64,000 bases of DNA from Cercis canadensis (GCA_003255065.1 QAOA01006756.1:338076-402075), one strand, 5' to 3'. Shown: positions 51,850 to 63,628, numbered from the stretch's first letter. Made by a program: numbers and translations. The notes: generated by a model not told the origin, from the sequence alone.

Positions 51850-54800
51850 CTAAATATTACCAATTACCACTTTCCCATCATCATTAACATCGACAATAGC
51901 TATGTCTCCCCCTCTTATTTCCTTTTTCAGTAGCTTCTCTGCCAAAGTGTCTTCCAGAACTCTTGTTATTGCTCTCCTCAGCTCCCTTGCCCCATAATTA
52001 GGGTTGTATCCCTGCTCCAAAAGCCAGTCCTTGAACCTATCAGTCACTTGAAGCTTTATTTCTTTGTCCTTCAACCTCTCATTAACTTGCTCCAACATTA
52101 GCTCAGCAATTTTCTTTATCTTCAACTTAGTTAGCTGCTTAAATACAATTACCTCATCAAACCTGTTCAAAAACTCAGCTCTAAATTGCCGCTTTAACTC
52201 TTCATTAACAAGTTTGTTAATTATCTGATCCTTCCCATTATTGCTTGAGTGATCTAGGTCAGAAACACCAATGCCCTGTGAGATTATGCTGCTTCCAACA
52301 TTGGAAGTCATTATGATGAGTGTGTTAGAGAAATCCACTACGCAGCCCTGGTTGTCTCTAAGCATACCATCATCCATAATTTGAAGCATTATGTTCAAGG
52401 TTTCCACATGGGCTTTCTCTATTTCATCAAAAAGACACAATGAGTGGGGTTGGCTTCTAACAGCTTCAGTAAGCACACCACCTTTATCAGATCCAATGTA
52501 ATCAGGTGGTGAGCCAATGAGCAAGGACACTGAATACCTTTCCATGAACTCGCTCATATCAAATCGGACCATGGCACGCTCTGAGCCCAAATATTCCCTG
52601 GCTAGTGTTTTGGCCAATTCTGTCTTCCCCACACCTGTTGGACCTGTAAACAACAAACTGGCAATGGGTCTGTTGGGGCCTTTGAGGTCAACCCTGGCAC
52701 GGCGAATCGCAAAACTAATGGCCTTGATGGCTTCTTCCTGTCCAATAATATATTTGTTAAAGGTCTCCTCCAATTTGAGCAGGCGCTGGGATTCTGTCCT
52801 TGAGACGTCGTTTACAGGTATTCCAGTCCAAGAGGAAATTATTCGTTGAATATCAAATTCAGTCACTATAAGAGGAGTAGTGTTTCCACCCTCATTCACT
52901 ACAATATCTCCATTTTGCATTTTGACAATCTCATTCTGCTCTTGATGTTCCTTGAAGAATCAATGAAAAAACGCGTTTAGTATTTAAAATTTAACAGTTT
53001 AGAAATATAATGGAATTGATGTTGCTTGATTAGTGTGATCACTTACTAGTTCATGAAGAAATCGAACATCAGATCCAGCCATATCAATCAAGTCAAATGC
53101 TTTGTCAGGTAAAAAGCGACCACTGAAATCATCATGGAGAAATGGAGAATAGAATAAATAATATAATAACATTAAAGTTCATCAAGTATGTGGTTAACAT
53201 AAAATTTAAATGTTTCATGTTTGACATGTTTCCTCACGCAAACATTCTTTGAACTTGATAAAACTAAAAATTGAACTCACAATCACTTGGTCATAGAGGC
53301 TCTATGAAGCCATGTGAAGAAAGGAAGTGAAATTAAAGCATAAACTGATGGGTGCAAGCCAAAAGATGGGTTTTATTTTTAACTGTTCAAGTGTAGATAT
53401 ACATTTATAGATTTTGGCTTCTTCCACTTAATTTCTTTTAATTTTACTCCTAGCCAAGTTCTTGCCCTCCTTATATGTATTTTAGAAACTATGAAAATGA
53501 TGACCAGTTCTACTTTTCTATGAGATGATTACACAAATGTTACATGCATCAAATTGAAATATATGCAAAAAATTTATCAAATGCTTTTCATTGGTGAATA
53601 ATCCCTTTATATCTTTTTGTCTTTCTTCTGTAATCTCTTTATAATTTATATATATCTCGCTCCAAATAAACAGTAACCCCTTAGTAGCATAACGTACCTT
53701 ATATATCGATTAGATAACTTTGCAGCAGCAACAAGGGCTTCATCAGTGTAACGAAGTTGGTGATGGGTCTCGTATTTCCCGTGAATACCTTTCAGCATTT
53801 TGATGGTTTCATCAACTGATGGTTCAGGCACCTTTACAGGAATAAACCGTCTTTCTAGAGCCAAATCTTTCTCTATGTACTTCTTGTACTCATCCACAGT
53901 TGTAGCTCCAATGCACTGGAATGATTTGTATACTTCCATATAATCATATATGATCATGATGTATAAGCAATTAACATATTTGATTTTGTATGGATTTTAA
54001 TGTCATTACCTTCTATCCTTTGGTTGTTTTTTGGTAAAACTTAGTCACACAAACAAATTAGTGTTGAAAATTAAATTCATCTTAAGAAAAAGTTCAATAG
54101 AAAATATATTTACCAATAAATAATAGGTAAATTAAGTAAATTGCTTGTGTAAAATGTAATTAAACTACATTGTCAGTGAAGAAGTTCAGTGTCACTTTAA
54201 TCAGTTTTTAAAGTAAAATCAAGAAATGAAGACAATTTTTTTTTTCTGATACTATATGGTCAGTGGCAATATACAGGTAAACGAAACTTACACGTATACT
54301 CCCTCTTGCAAGAGCAGGTTTCCAAATGTCTACATGGTTCATGTTGTATCCTTTAACCAGAACGTGAAGCTCATCCATAAAGAGTATTATATCATCACTT
54401 TGTTGAACTTCTTTGATCAACTTTGCTAGTCTACATTCAACCTGTCCTTTTATTGTTGCCCCAGACACGAGATTAGCGGTATCCAAGCTAATCACCTTGT
54501 ATACAACAAAATTATGCAACTGATACCTCAAATTGAAAGTCTTGAAACTAAAAGGTTGTACTATGTATGACATGCTACTCACCTTCATATTTTTGAGCTT
54601 TTGAGGTACATGTCCTCTAAGAATCCTTTGCGCAAGGCCTTCTACAATGGCTGTCTTCCCAACACCAGGCTCCCCAATGAGGCATGGGTTGCTCTTACTC
54701 TGCCTACACAAAATCTTAATTATACTTTCCAATTGTCCTTCCCTTCCCACAAGAGGGCTAAGTTTACCCTTGAAAATAAAGTACATGTTAGATCTCAAAT

Positions 54801-55623
54801 AACCAGAATCATGATGCATTTCTTTAACATTTTCCATTCCCTGAGATTTATTTATAAATATAATTTAGTATACCTAAACGAAATTCACAAGTTCAATTTT
54901 TCTACAACAGCTCTTATAAGTTGACTAGGAACTGTGATATATATATATATATACCTGTTCTGCTAATTTTGTTAAATTGGTGCCGTATGCATCAAGGGTT
55001 GGGGTAGGTTCTCTTTCAACAGTTGCTTGAGAAGCTACCGTTGGCTTAGCTGCTGTTTCTGCAGTTGCTTGCAAAGTCGAAGTTGGCATAGCTGTTGTTT
55101 TCAAAGGTTCAAAAATGGGAGCTGATTTTATTAAATTGGAAGCACTGAAGACACGTGCTCTTTGGGCCATTGCTTGTATAGATGTTGATTGGGCAAGTAA
55201 AGCAGCTGCTGATCTTAGCTGGACTATTGCTTTTGCTTGTAATTGTGCTTGTCTACGTGCTAAGCTTAAACTGGCGCTTAATGCATTGAAGGTTGGCATG
55301 GGAGAAGGTGCTATTGTTGCTGCTTGTGTTAAATCGGTGCTTAAGGTATTGAGGGTTGGCATCGCCATTGGTGGTGTTTGAGCCATTAGAGTTGTTGTTT
55401 GGGCAATTGGCTGAAAAGGTACAACAGTCGCAGCTGAATTTGTTGAATTGGTGCCCGATGGATCAAGGGTTGTCATTAGTGCTGTTTGGGGAATCTTTTG
55501 TAAAGGTAAAAGAACCGTAGTCCCATAGATGAAGGGTGCAGCAAATGTTGGTGTAGGCGGATTTGTAGCATTATCTTCTGTATCTGATCTCTTTCTCTTG
55601 TCTCCCGTATTGTTGTCGCCCAT
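51850..55623 (-). CDS. ClpC-derived AAA+ ATPase with a novel repeat N-terminus (copy 1, intact)
   Basis: Six coding exons: 54955-55623, 54583-54768, 54292-54495, 53698-53915, 53047-53122 and 51850-52950. They sum to 2454 nt (817 aa). Both ATPase modules are close to plastid ClpC. Walker A1 is GEPGVGKT (255-262) and Walker B1 [20 protein letters not shown] carries the arginine-finger region, and SSWTGIPV the D1-D2 linker. Walker A2 is GPTGVGKT (554-561) and Walker B2 [15 protein letters not shown] is the sensor-2 region. Differences from ClpC are large. The Clp-N domain is replaced by ~220 residues rich in Ala, Thr, Pro and Gln with a KRKR cluster. The UVR/middle domain is cut to ~20 residues. 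The D1 pore-loop tyrosine is Ile300 (GATIKG for GTKYRG), and the ClpP-docking IGF reads IGV. The start is uncertain: an upstream exon may splice to an acceptor at ~55675. Disaggregase-type function is only inferred. Confidence 0.8.
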
Positions 55624-55677
55624 ATTGAGACTAGCAATTGCCACTGCAACTGCTCCCACTCCTGCAAAGGAATTACA

Positions 55678-56736
55678 ACGAAACAGAAACAAGAAAAATT
55701 AGGTTATAGAGAGAAACTAGGTTCTTACATATATATATATATAGATAGAGGAAGAAGGGGAGAAGAAGTAAAAGGGATTTCATGGGGAATGAAGTACAAG
55801 TCTATTTTTACTACTTGAGGTTGAAGATCAAGAAAATCGAATGGGGTATATATTGAGTTGCAGCGGTATTTCTCTTCGGCAGAGGAAAATAGTCTTGTTT
55901 TGGATTGATTGTAAACGAGTCCTAATAATAAGACAAGGTCAGCCCAAGAGTAATATTCTTACAAAAACACACAACAGTGAGCCTCATGTGGGAGCCACTC
56001 ACAAAATACCTTCCCAGCTAAAAAAGTTTATTAATTTTTAAAGTTGAATTACTAAAAGAGTATTAATGACTTCTCTCTTAACATAAAATATAAATAAATA
56101 AATAAGTAAGAGTAGGGTTGTTACTTTTGGGTCCTTTTCTTTCTCAAACGTTATACCTTTTTCAATTCAAAAGCTGAAATTCTCTAATTCTTTCAATTGT
56201 TTTATCAATATTTAACCATCAAATAAATTCTCTACTCAACTCAAAATTGAGTGGTAGACATTGTTATTTGAGTACATGACAACATTGTCCTGGTAGCTAG
56301 ATTATATAATTTCTAATGAAAAATAAAATCTTTACATAATATGAAATATTTTATTATATGATGGTATAGAAGTTTTAATTTTTGACTTAGTCTTTTAAAT
56401 CTGAACCACGTACACATAATAACTTACCACATAATATGGTCTACCAGCCTCTATATTTTTAATTTGTCTAAACATGATAATTTTTTTTTTTCACATGTGA
56501 AATAATAGCAAATCTTCCAAGGTAAATAGCGGAATGCAAAGGTATATCTGCCACTATCACACCTACAAATTATGAAAATCTTATTCAAAGATCTAAAAAT
56601 AACTTTTTTTTTTATTTGATCTAAATAAACCTTTTTTGTTTATTAAATTAACAATTTTGTCCCTCAAAACTTTTTAATTTAGGAGGTATTTGGTACAATA
56701 ATTTTTTTTAGTTTGAATCATAATTTGGGAAACTAA
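55678..56736. other. 5' region of ClpC-derived copy 1 and AT-rich spacer
   Basis: A leader homologous to that of copy 4 lies at about 55.74-55.83 kb on the minus strand, interrupted by a TA microsatellite. Within it a short ATG frame (MKSLLLLLPFFLYLY) ends at a GTAAGA donor and could encode a signal-peptide-like first exon. The rest is AT-rich spacer with no gene. Confidence 0.4.
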
Positions 56737-56865
56737 GGGCCTGTTTGGTTTTATTGTTTTCTGTTTTCATTTTCATCATATTTGATTGAGTATATATGAA
56801 AATGTTTTCAATGAAAACATTGAAAACATTTCCAAAAATTGATGAAAAACTGAAAACGTCTTTTA

Positions 56866-57567
56866 GGAGTGATTCCTGTAAATAATGCATTTTTGCAAAC
56901 TAAAGACACAATTAAGGCAAATTTCAAACTATTTCCACCACTACCGCAGTTTTCTTTTTTACTTTTCCCTTTCAGTGTCGAATTTTGGTATCACAGAGAG
57001 TGTCGAATTTTTCTTGAGTCTTCCTTCAAGTGTCGCATTTTCGCAGTGTAAAATTTTTTTTTTTTTAAACAAATTCAAGTGTCGCATATAGAAGTAGTGG
57101 AGAGTCGAATTTTAGCAATTGTCTCCTTCAAAGTGCCGCATTATGGCATTTTGACATTTTTTTTTTTTTTTGCTTTGAAGTGCCGAATTATCATCAAAAT
57201 GAAGTGCCGAATTTTCATTTTTGACTCCTATCAAGTGCCAAATTTTGGCATAAGTTAATTTTATTTTTTTTTACTTTGAAGTGNATAATGCGGCACTTGG
57301 AAGGAGACAATTGCCAAAATTCGGCTCTCCACTGCTTCAAAATGCGACACTTGAATTTGTTTAAAAAAAAAAAATTTACACTACGAAAATGCGACACTTG
57401 AAGGAAGACTCAGGAAAAATTCGACACTCTCTGTGATACCAAAATTCGACACTGAAGGGGAAAAGTAAAAAAGAAAACTGCGGTAGTGGTGGAAATAGTT
57501 TGAAATCTGCCTTAATTGTGTCTTTAGTTTGCAAAAATGCATTATTTACAAGAATCACTCGTCTTTT
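56866..57567. repeat. Near-perfect inverted repeat built of short degenerate GTGTCGAATTTT units
   Basis: The left arm (~56866-57150) starts with TGTAAATAATGCATTTTTGC. It is mirrored by the right arm (~57285-57567) ending with its complement; only a few mismatches are seen over ~280 bases. Within the left arm and loop, AGTGTCGAATTTT, AGTGTCGCATTTT and AGTGCCGAATTTT variants recur about nine times at irregular spacing. The right arm holds the complements (AAAATTCGACACT). A single N (57284) lies in the loop. A transcript would fold into a long hairpin. Confidence 0.8.
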
Positions 57568-57771
57568 AGACGTTTTTACTATTTTTTATCAATGACCAGT
57601 GATATACTTGTAATTCATGTTACTTTTTTTTTTCTCCCCTAAATTTCTATTTCTTCTACACACACACGTTTCCCGGCTGCCATCTACAACCTCCATCTAG
57701 CTTTCATCTCACATGCTATGCTGAAGAGATTGATGGCACTCATAAGAAAAGTGTCCCTAGCTCCGCTAATA

Positions 57772-58175
57772 TAGGTTTGTTTGAGGTACACACGAAGGGT
57801 TTTGGATAAAAAATCATGGCTAAAATGGGATACATTGAAGGAGGAGGATTGGGGAGAAATGATCAAGGTATTGCAGAGCCCGTTGAGGCTATCCAGCGAC
57901 CTAAATCACTTGGTTTGGGTGTGGAATTCTTTGGCAACATTTCTGAGCCAGCAACAAGAAGGACCAAGACCCCAACAATTGGTGCTTTTGAAAAGCATAC
58001 CAAAGGTTTTGAATCAAAGATGATGGCAAAAATGGGTTTTGTTGAAGGCATGGGATTAGGCAGAGGTTCACCGGGTATAATTGCTCTGTTGGCTACTATG
58101 AATTGGCTTTTGAAACTGCAGTGGTTGGGGTTGAGGAGGAAAGATGATGCAGAAAATTATAGAGGAAGAGGATAA
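57772..58175 (+). pseudogene. Captured fragment of a double G-patch protein
   Basis: The plus strand reads GLFEVHTKGFG, an in-frame stop, then MAKMGYIEGGGLGRNDQGIA and RPKSLGLGVEFF. A spacer and a second unit follow: GAFEKHTKGFESKMMAKMGF, VEGMGLGRGSPGI. Two G-patch motifs with this FEKHTKGFGSKMMAKMGF context occur in plant R3H/G-patch RNA-helicase-cofactor proteins (SQS1-like), as I recall. The fragment has a stop in the first unit and a Gly-to-Glu change in the second. It lacks the parent's ends and lies inside a non-autonomous element. It is therefore a transposon-captured piece, not a working gene. Confidence 0.65.
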
Positions 58176-58350
58176 GGGAGGAGAGATAGTGGTTGACAAA
58201 GCCGATTGAAAATAGAATAGAAAACAATTTTAAATTTTACAAACCAAACATATTTTCTAAAACTGAAAATATGGAAATAGAAATGCATTTCAAGAAATGA
58301 AAATTGAAAATGAAAATATGAAAACATTTCCCAAAGCAAACACCCCCTAA

Positions 58351-60830
58351 GATTCTCACGTTTGGTACAAGATTTTAAAAAAACATTCCCAATCAAATAA
58401 GATTCTTGGAAACAATTTTGGAGCAAATTTCCCATAAAAAAAAATCCTATGGAGGAAGTAGGATTCTTAGATTCTCATGTCATGGGAAAATTTATTAGAC
58501 ATAAAAAGACATATATACCCTTCATTAATGGCATAATCATAATAATATCAAAATTAAAACAAACAAATAAAAAAGTAAATAAAAAAATTAAATAGAAAAC
58601 AAACAAATAAAAAAAGAAGTAAATAATACCAAAATTGAAAGTACTTTTTACCGTGCATAAAGTTTTTTGGACTCAAGTATATGCCAAAAAAAAATGTTGA
58701 GCCATGAATCAGTAGACAAGGAAAAGAAAGAACAACAATAATTGTTTTTCTTTTTACCGTGCATAAGGTCTTCATTAGCCAAAAAAAAAAGTGAATTCAT
58801 AAGGTGTTAGGACAAGAGTCAATACACAAAGTAATTATTTTTCTTTTTTCGGAATTGGTTATGAGATTTGCCCAATTAATTCTCTTCAAATCTGAAAAAA
58901 TTAATCCACACATACATTAGTGATAATGACAGTAATAAGAGAAATTATTCTGCTATGTCCAATACAGAACATCAAAGCAGCCAAAACATAACATGTACTA
59001 GTAAAATTCAAATAATTAGCCAAAGCATAAATGCAAAAGTTGTTTTTTGAAAACTAAAATTAGGGGTACTTTTGTAAAAATAATAAATATTCTTAAGAAA
59101 GTAGTTTTTGAACCAAACACAGGAATATGAAATATTGTCTCACATTCCCATAAATGTTTAATTTCAACCAAACATAAATTGTAATATTCTTAGGAACCAC
59201 ATTCCTATGAACAAAATTCTCATGAATAATGTTTCTTGAAAACGAAAAAAAAAAATCTGTATAGCAAACACGTCAAAAAGGGATAAACTATGACTAGCTA
59301 ACGAGAATAAAAGACACTATTTCACAAAAAAGAAAATAAGAAAACATTTTTTTGCACTAAAACGAACACGGTTCTACTACTTTAAGTCCAAATTGAGTAA
59401 AATGGGGTCTTTTTCATAGCATATATTTTTTCTTCTTAATATAATGACAGAACAAAAATTCTTGAAAGATCTACATCTCGATATTTAGACTTGTGAATAG
59501 TACCGCATAGAACTACATATTCTTTCCCAGATCAACCCATTTTGCATCTTAGTTGAAACTTGGGCCAATCCAAAATGGAATGATAGAAAACAAGGCTTGT
59601 ACCTCCGAAAATTGAAGATGTGAATTGAGTTTTTGATCTCCACGATCGATATTTTGCTGATTAACGATGCCTGAGGTTGGTAGGTCAGTCACGGTCGTCA
59701 AGGCTACAAGAGTTCAGAGTTCTGGGTAAAGGTCAAAGTCCTACAAAGCTAATAGATTGTGCTGGGGGCGTAGGTCATATTAAGATTATCTTGGGAGAGT
59801 ATGCTTTTTAGGAGATACCGTAGCGATTGAGCACGATTGAGTACTTGGTACTTTTTTATAGAGTCAAGAGAATATGAAAGAATGAGAGTCAGAATGTCTC
59901 TATAACTTGATGTAGAGACCTTTATTTATATGAGAGTGAGTAATGAGAATGAGTATTGAGAGTGTAATGACGAATTTGCCCCTGAGTATTCATGAACTTG
60001 GCCTAGGACCCAACCAAGTACACAACAGCGACAAAGGTAAAGCTTGGATTAGTTAGCTTCCTCTACTTCTTGAGGCCTATTGAATGGGTCTAATGATGAA
60101 GATAATTTCATAGAGATCTCAAATTCTATTAGGATTATATGTGCACAAAAGAAAAATGGTATAATTATATTAGTTTTTATATTTAAATTAAGTCATTTAT
60201 ACCGTTGTAATATCTACTATAGTATTGAATGAGAAGTTGATATTTTTTGTAAAAAATGATGACACGCATTGATGTAGAAAAGAAAAGTGGATTAATGTCC
60301 TGAAACCGCCTTGCATTTAATCTCAAGGACAATTCAAGAGGCCATAGCCACTTAAATGGCTATTTTTATTGGTCAGGTAATGGCATGGAAAGACATTCTT
60401 TTATTTGCTTATTTTAGAGTTAATTAGTAGTGTTTCCAAAAAACAAAAAAAAAAGTTTGTCATGTGGTGTGATTCTTCCACTACCAACTTCAAATTGTAT
60501 GAAATGAAACTGCTAAAATAAACTGTTGAAACTTGAAACCTGAGAAGTCAAATTCAATTAAATATGAGCAATGCATGTTGTCGATCACACTCCAAATTCT
60601 CAGCCAATAAGCCTCATACTTTCATACAACACGGAACATCCTAGCTAGTAGCTACCACTAAAAAATGTCCAAATATTATCTAAAATAAAAAAGAATTAAT
60701 TACTTACTTACGGTGGAACTACAAGATAATCACAGTGCCATATATATTATACAAGAGTTATATATAATAGAGAAATTATACTAAAAATTTCATTGTAAAT
60801 AACAAATTAAGGTAATCTTGGTTTGGGTAA
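58351..60830. other. Intergenic spacer with unclassified repeat-like sequence
   Basis: No gene is supported. 58.35-59.28 kb is A-rich. 59.5-60.1 kb has higher complexity, with TAGAGACCTTTATTTATATG and GAGTGAGTAATGAGAATGAG; it reads like the terminal region of an old retroelement or DNA transposon. I find no matching second end and no coding domain. Confidence 0.4.
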
Positions 60831-61111
60831 CTACAATATATTATCAACTTCATTTAGTACCACCACTTTCCCATCATCATTAACGTCAACAATTGTTGAG
60901 TCTCCCTTCTTCATTTCATTTTTTAGGAGCTTCACAGCTAACTTGTCCTCGAAAACTCTTGTTATCGTTCTTCTCAGCTCCCTAGCCCTATAGCTTGGGT
61001 TGTATCCCTCCTCCACCACCCATTCTTTGAACTTATCAGTCACATCAATCATTATATTTTTGAGCTTCAACCTCTCACACACTTGTTTCAACATTAAACC
61101 CAGCAATGTTG

Positions 61112-61361
61112 ACATCTTGAACATAATGCTTCAAATTCTTGATGATGGTAGGCTTATTAGAGATAACCACGGCCGTGTAGTGGATTTCTCTAACACACTC
61201 ATCATAATGACTTCCGATGTTGGCAGCAGCATCATCTCACATGGTGTTGGTGACATAAACCATCTGGTTGATGAAGAGTTAAAGCGGCACTTCGGACCTG
61301 AATTTTGCATAGGTTTGAGGAGGTTATTGTGTTTAAGCAGCTATCTGAGTTAGAGATTAAG
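61112..61361 (+). other. 250-bp inverted segment inside ClpC pseudogene copy 2
   Basis: This segment encodes the D2 stretch from ILNIMLQILDDGR through KQLSELEIK, but in the opposite direction to both flanks. It is bounded by ATGTTG (61106-61111) and CAACAT (61362-61367). These are inverted copies of each other and so mark the breakpoints. Confidence 0.85.
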
Positions 61362-62205
61362 CAACATGGGCTTTCTCAATTTCATCAAATAAGACGAGTG
61401 TGTGAGGCTGGTGTCTAACAGCTTCAGTGAGCCCACCACCCTTATCTGACCCAATATAGCCAGGTGATGAGCCAATAAACTTGGAAACTGTATACCTGTC
61501 CATGAACTCACTCATATCAAATCGGACCATGGCACTCTCTGAGCCAAAATTTTCCCTAGCTAGTGTTTTTGCCAACTCTGTCTTTCCTACACCTGTTGGA
61601 CCTGTAAATAAGAAACTAGCAATAGGCCTCTTAGGGCATTTGAGACCACACCTGGCACGGCGAATAGCAGAGCTAATGGCCTTGATGGCTTGGTCTTGTC
61701 CAATGATATGTTTATGAAGTGTCTCTTCCAATTTGAGGAGGCACTCAGATTCTGTCTTTGAGACCTCATTAATAGGTATTCCAGTCCAAGAGGAAACTGC
61801 ACGTTGAATATCCACTTCAGTCACTGTAGCACTAGTATTTCCAACCACTTGTGTAGTAATATTTCCATCCTCATCGATTATGACAGCTTGATTTTGCTTT
61901 TGAGGTCCCTTCAAGAACAAACATGTTTGGATTCTAAAATTTGACTAGCAGTAATTTTCATTATTTTAATTTCATCACTTACTACTTCATGGCGAACTCG
62001 CACATCAGATCCAGCCATATCAATAAAATCAATTGTTTTGTCAGGCAAGAACCGGGCACTGAAATTGATGTTGAAAAGTGGAGAATATAAGAAATGTAAA
62101 ATGAAATTCAATAGTACAGTTATGCTTATAACTTGTGTATAAGATTTTTTTCATAAGTTAACATTAATGTAGCACAGGTACAAGTATGAAATGTTCTGTG
62201 TGTGT

Positions 62206-62222
62206 CTATATATATATATATA
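62206..62222. repeat. (TA)n microsatellite
   Basis: A short alternating TA run lies in an intron of the ClpC pseudogene. Similar TA runs occur near 11.50, 54.94 and 55.73 kb, and a TATG run near 9.88 kb. Confidence 0.7.
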
Positions 62223-63628
62223 TCAAATAGAATAAAAAAAATTTAAAATTTTTTAAGTATTAAAAATATCAATGGAGTGAGAGGAGGAAATTTCTTGTTT
62301 TTGGGATTTTTGGTTGTCCTCTATTTCTAGGGATTTTTTCAAAATTTTGGACTTGAAATTGGGCTGCTAGAAGAAGAAGACCATTAGAAATTTCAGACGG
62401 CATCGTTTTTGTGCGGCATTATTGTCACTCAACAAAATGCCACTAACTAACAGCCCCAAAGAAACGTGTTTCGTGGTGTTTCAAAACGTCCAAGAAAAAA
62501 GAAATCAAATAAATAAATAAAAGTGAAAGAGACACGTTTTCATCGGAGATAGATACGCGTTTTGCGTTTTAAAAACGTTTCCAAAACAGGTACGCGACAG
62601 TTTTTCACGTTTCGGTGCATCCTAGGTTAACATGCATCAAAGAGAATTTCTAAGTAAAATTGTATTAAATCCTTTATTAATAAAATCCCTTTATCTTCTT
62701 TTTCATTTTATTTTCAGGTTGTATCAAGTACTTAATTAATGAAATCCCCATATCTTCTTTTTTCATTTTGTTTTCAGTGCAATTCCTTTATATCCTTGCT
62801 TCAGTTGAAGAGTGATGGGTCTCATATTTCTTACAAATCCCATTCAGAATCTTTATGGTATCATGAATTGATGGTTCTGGCACCTTTACTGGATGAAAAC
62901 GTCTTTCTAGTATAGGGCTGAATCTTTCTCTATGCGCTTTCTGTACTCATCATTTGTTGTAGGCTTGTAGCTCCAATGCATTGGATATGTCAAATAATTA
63001 CATAAGATGTGTAATTAATTTTATAAGTAATGCTTTTATCCTTCCCCATCCCCCTTTTTTTTGGGCAAAACTTAATCACATAAAACTAACTAATTCTTGA
63101 GGAATTAATTAAATAGCTATTACGATAATTTTTGTAGACAATTCACTAAAACTTGAAGCATAAAATTATGAATTTACTCCTGTAAAATGTAATTAAACCC
63201 CTACTGTCAGTAAAAAAAATTCAGTGTCACTTGAACCAGGTTCCCCGACGAGGCACGGTTTTCTCTTGCTTCGCCTGCACAAAATATATCTTAATTACAC
63301 ATTCCACTTGCTCTTTCCTTCCCACAAAAGAATGAAGTTTACACATTCCACTTGCTCTTTGTCTTATGTTCTGTTAATTTGGCAATTGGGCTCCTATAGC
63401 AAAATTTTGGCTTAAAAGCCACTAGACGTGGTCTAACTACGAGGAGTTTAGATAATTTGCTAGAGCCATAAATTGAAACTGTAAAAGGTTTTTTTTTTGG
63501 CCCATAAAAAAATTCTAAAGGGATAATTCATGAAAGCTACATGAAAATAACACTTTCGATAACTAATAAGAATAAGCTTCAAAGAAATAATAACATACAC
63601 GTACGTAATAACCATTATCCGATCTCTC

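Larger units (their letters stand above)
56737..58347. mobile_element. 1.6-kb Harbinger-like element with central palindrome and captured gene piece
   Basis: The ends GGGCCTGTTTGG (left) and GGGGGTGTTTGC (right, complement) are inverted and flanked by TAA (56734-56736 and 58348-58350). Both subterminal regions are TTTTCATTTTC-type repeats in inverted orientation. Inside are a ~280-bp near-perfect inverted repeat and, to its right, a G-patch gene fragment on the plus strand. No transposase is present, so it is non-autonomous. The end family matches the MITEs at 7123 and 20721. Confidence 0.65.
60831..63325 (-). pseudogene. ClpC-derived pseudogene (copy 2), inverted and deleted
   Basis: Minus-strand pieces are colinear with copy 1. 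A degenerate GKLSP/VGREGQ exon start lies at ~63245-63325. The second half of the D1 module (~62815-62985) has frameshifts but readable [13 protein letters not shown]. An exact-length 76-nt exon (61983-62058) encodes [20 protein letters not shown]. The D2 exon (61357-61908) has intact GPTGVGKT and [11 protein letters not shown], and the C-terminal exon part spans 60831-61105. The segment 61112-61361 is inverted. It reads on the plus strand as VDILNIMLQILDDGRL...VDEELKRHFGPEF, with a frameshift just after. A deletion from inside an intron into the first exon removes the D1 Walker A and Walker B. It cannot make a working chaperone. Confidence 0.85.

Noticed and set aside
55115-55381. Plus-strand 88-codon frame inside the ClpC-derived first exon
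   Set aside because: It is antisense to an Ala/Thr-rich low-complexity exon and has no recognisable domain.
59500-60110. Higher-complexity stretch that might be a solo LTR
   Set aside because: No TG...CA boundary pair, target duplication or primer-binding site could be found; left as unclassified.
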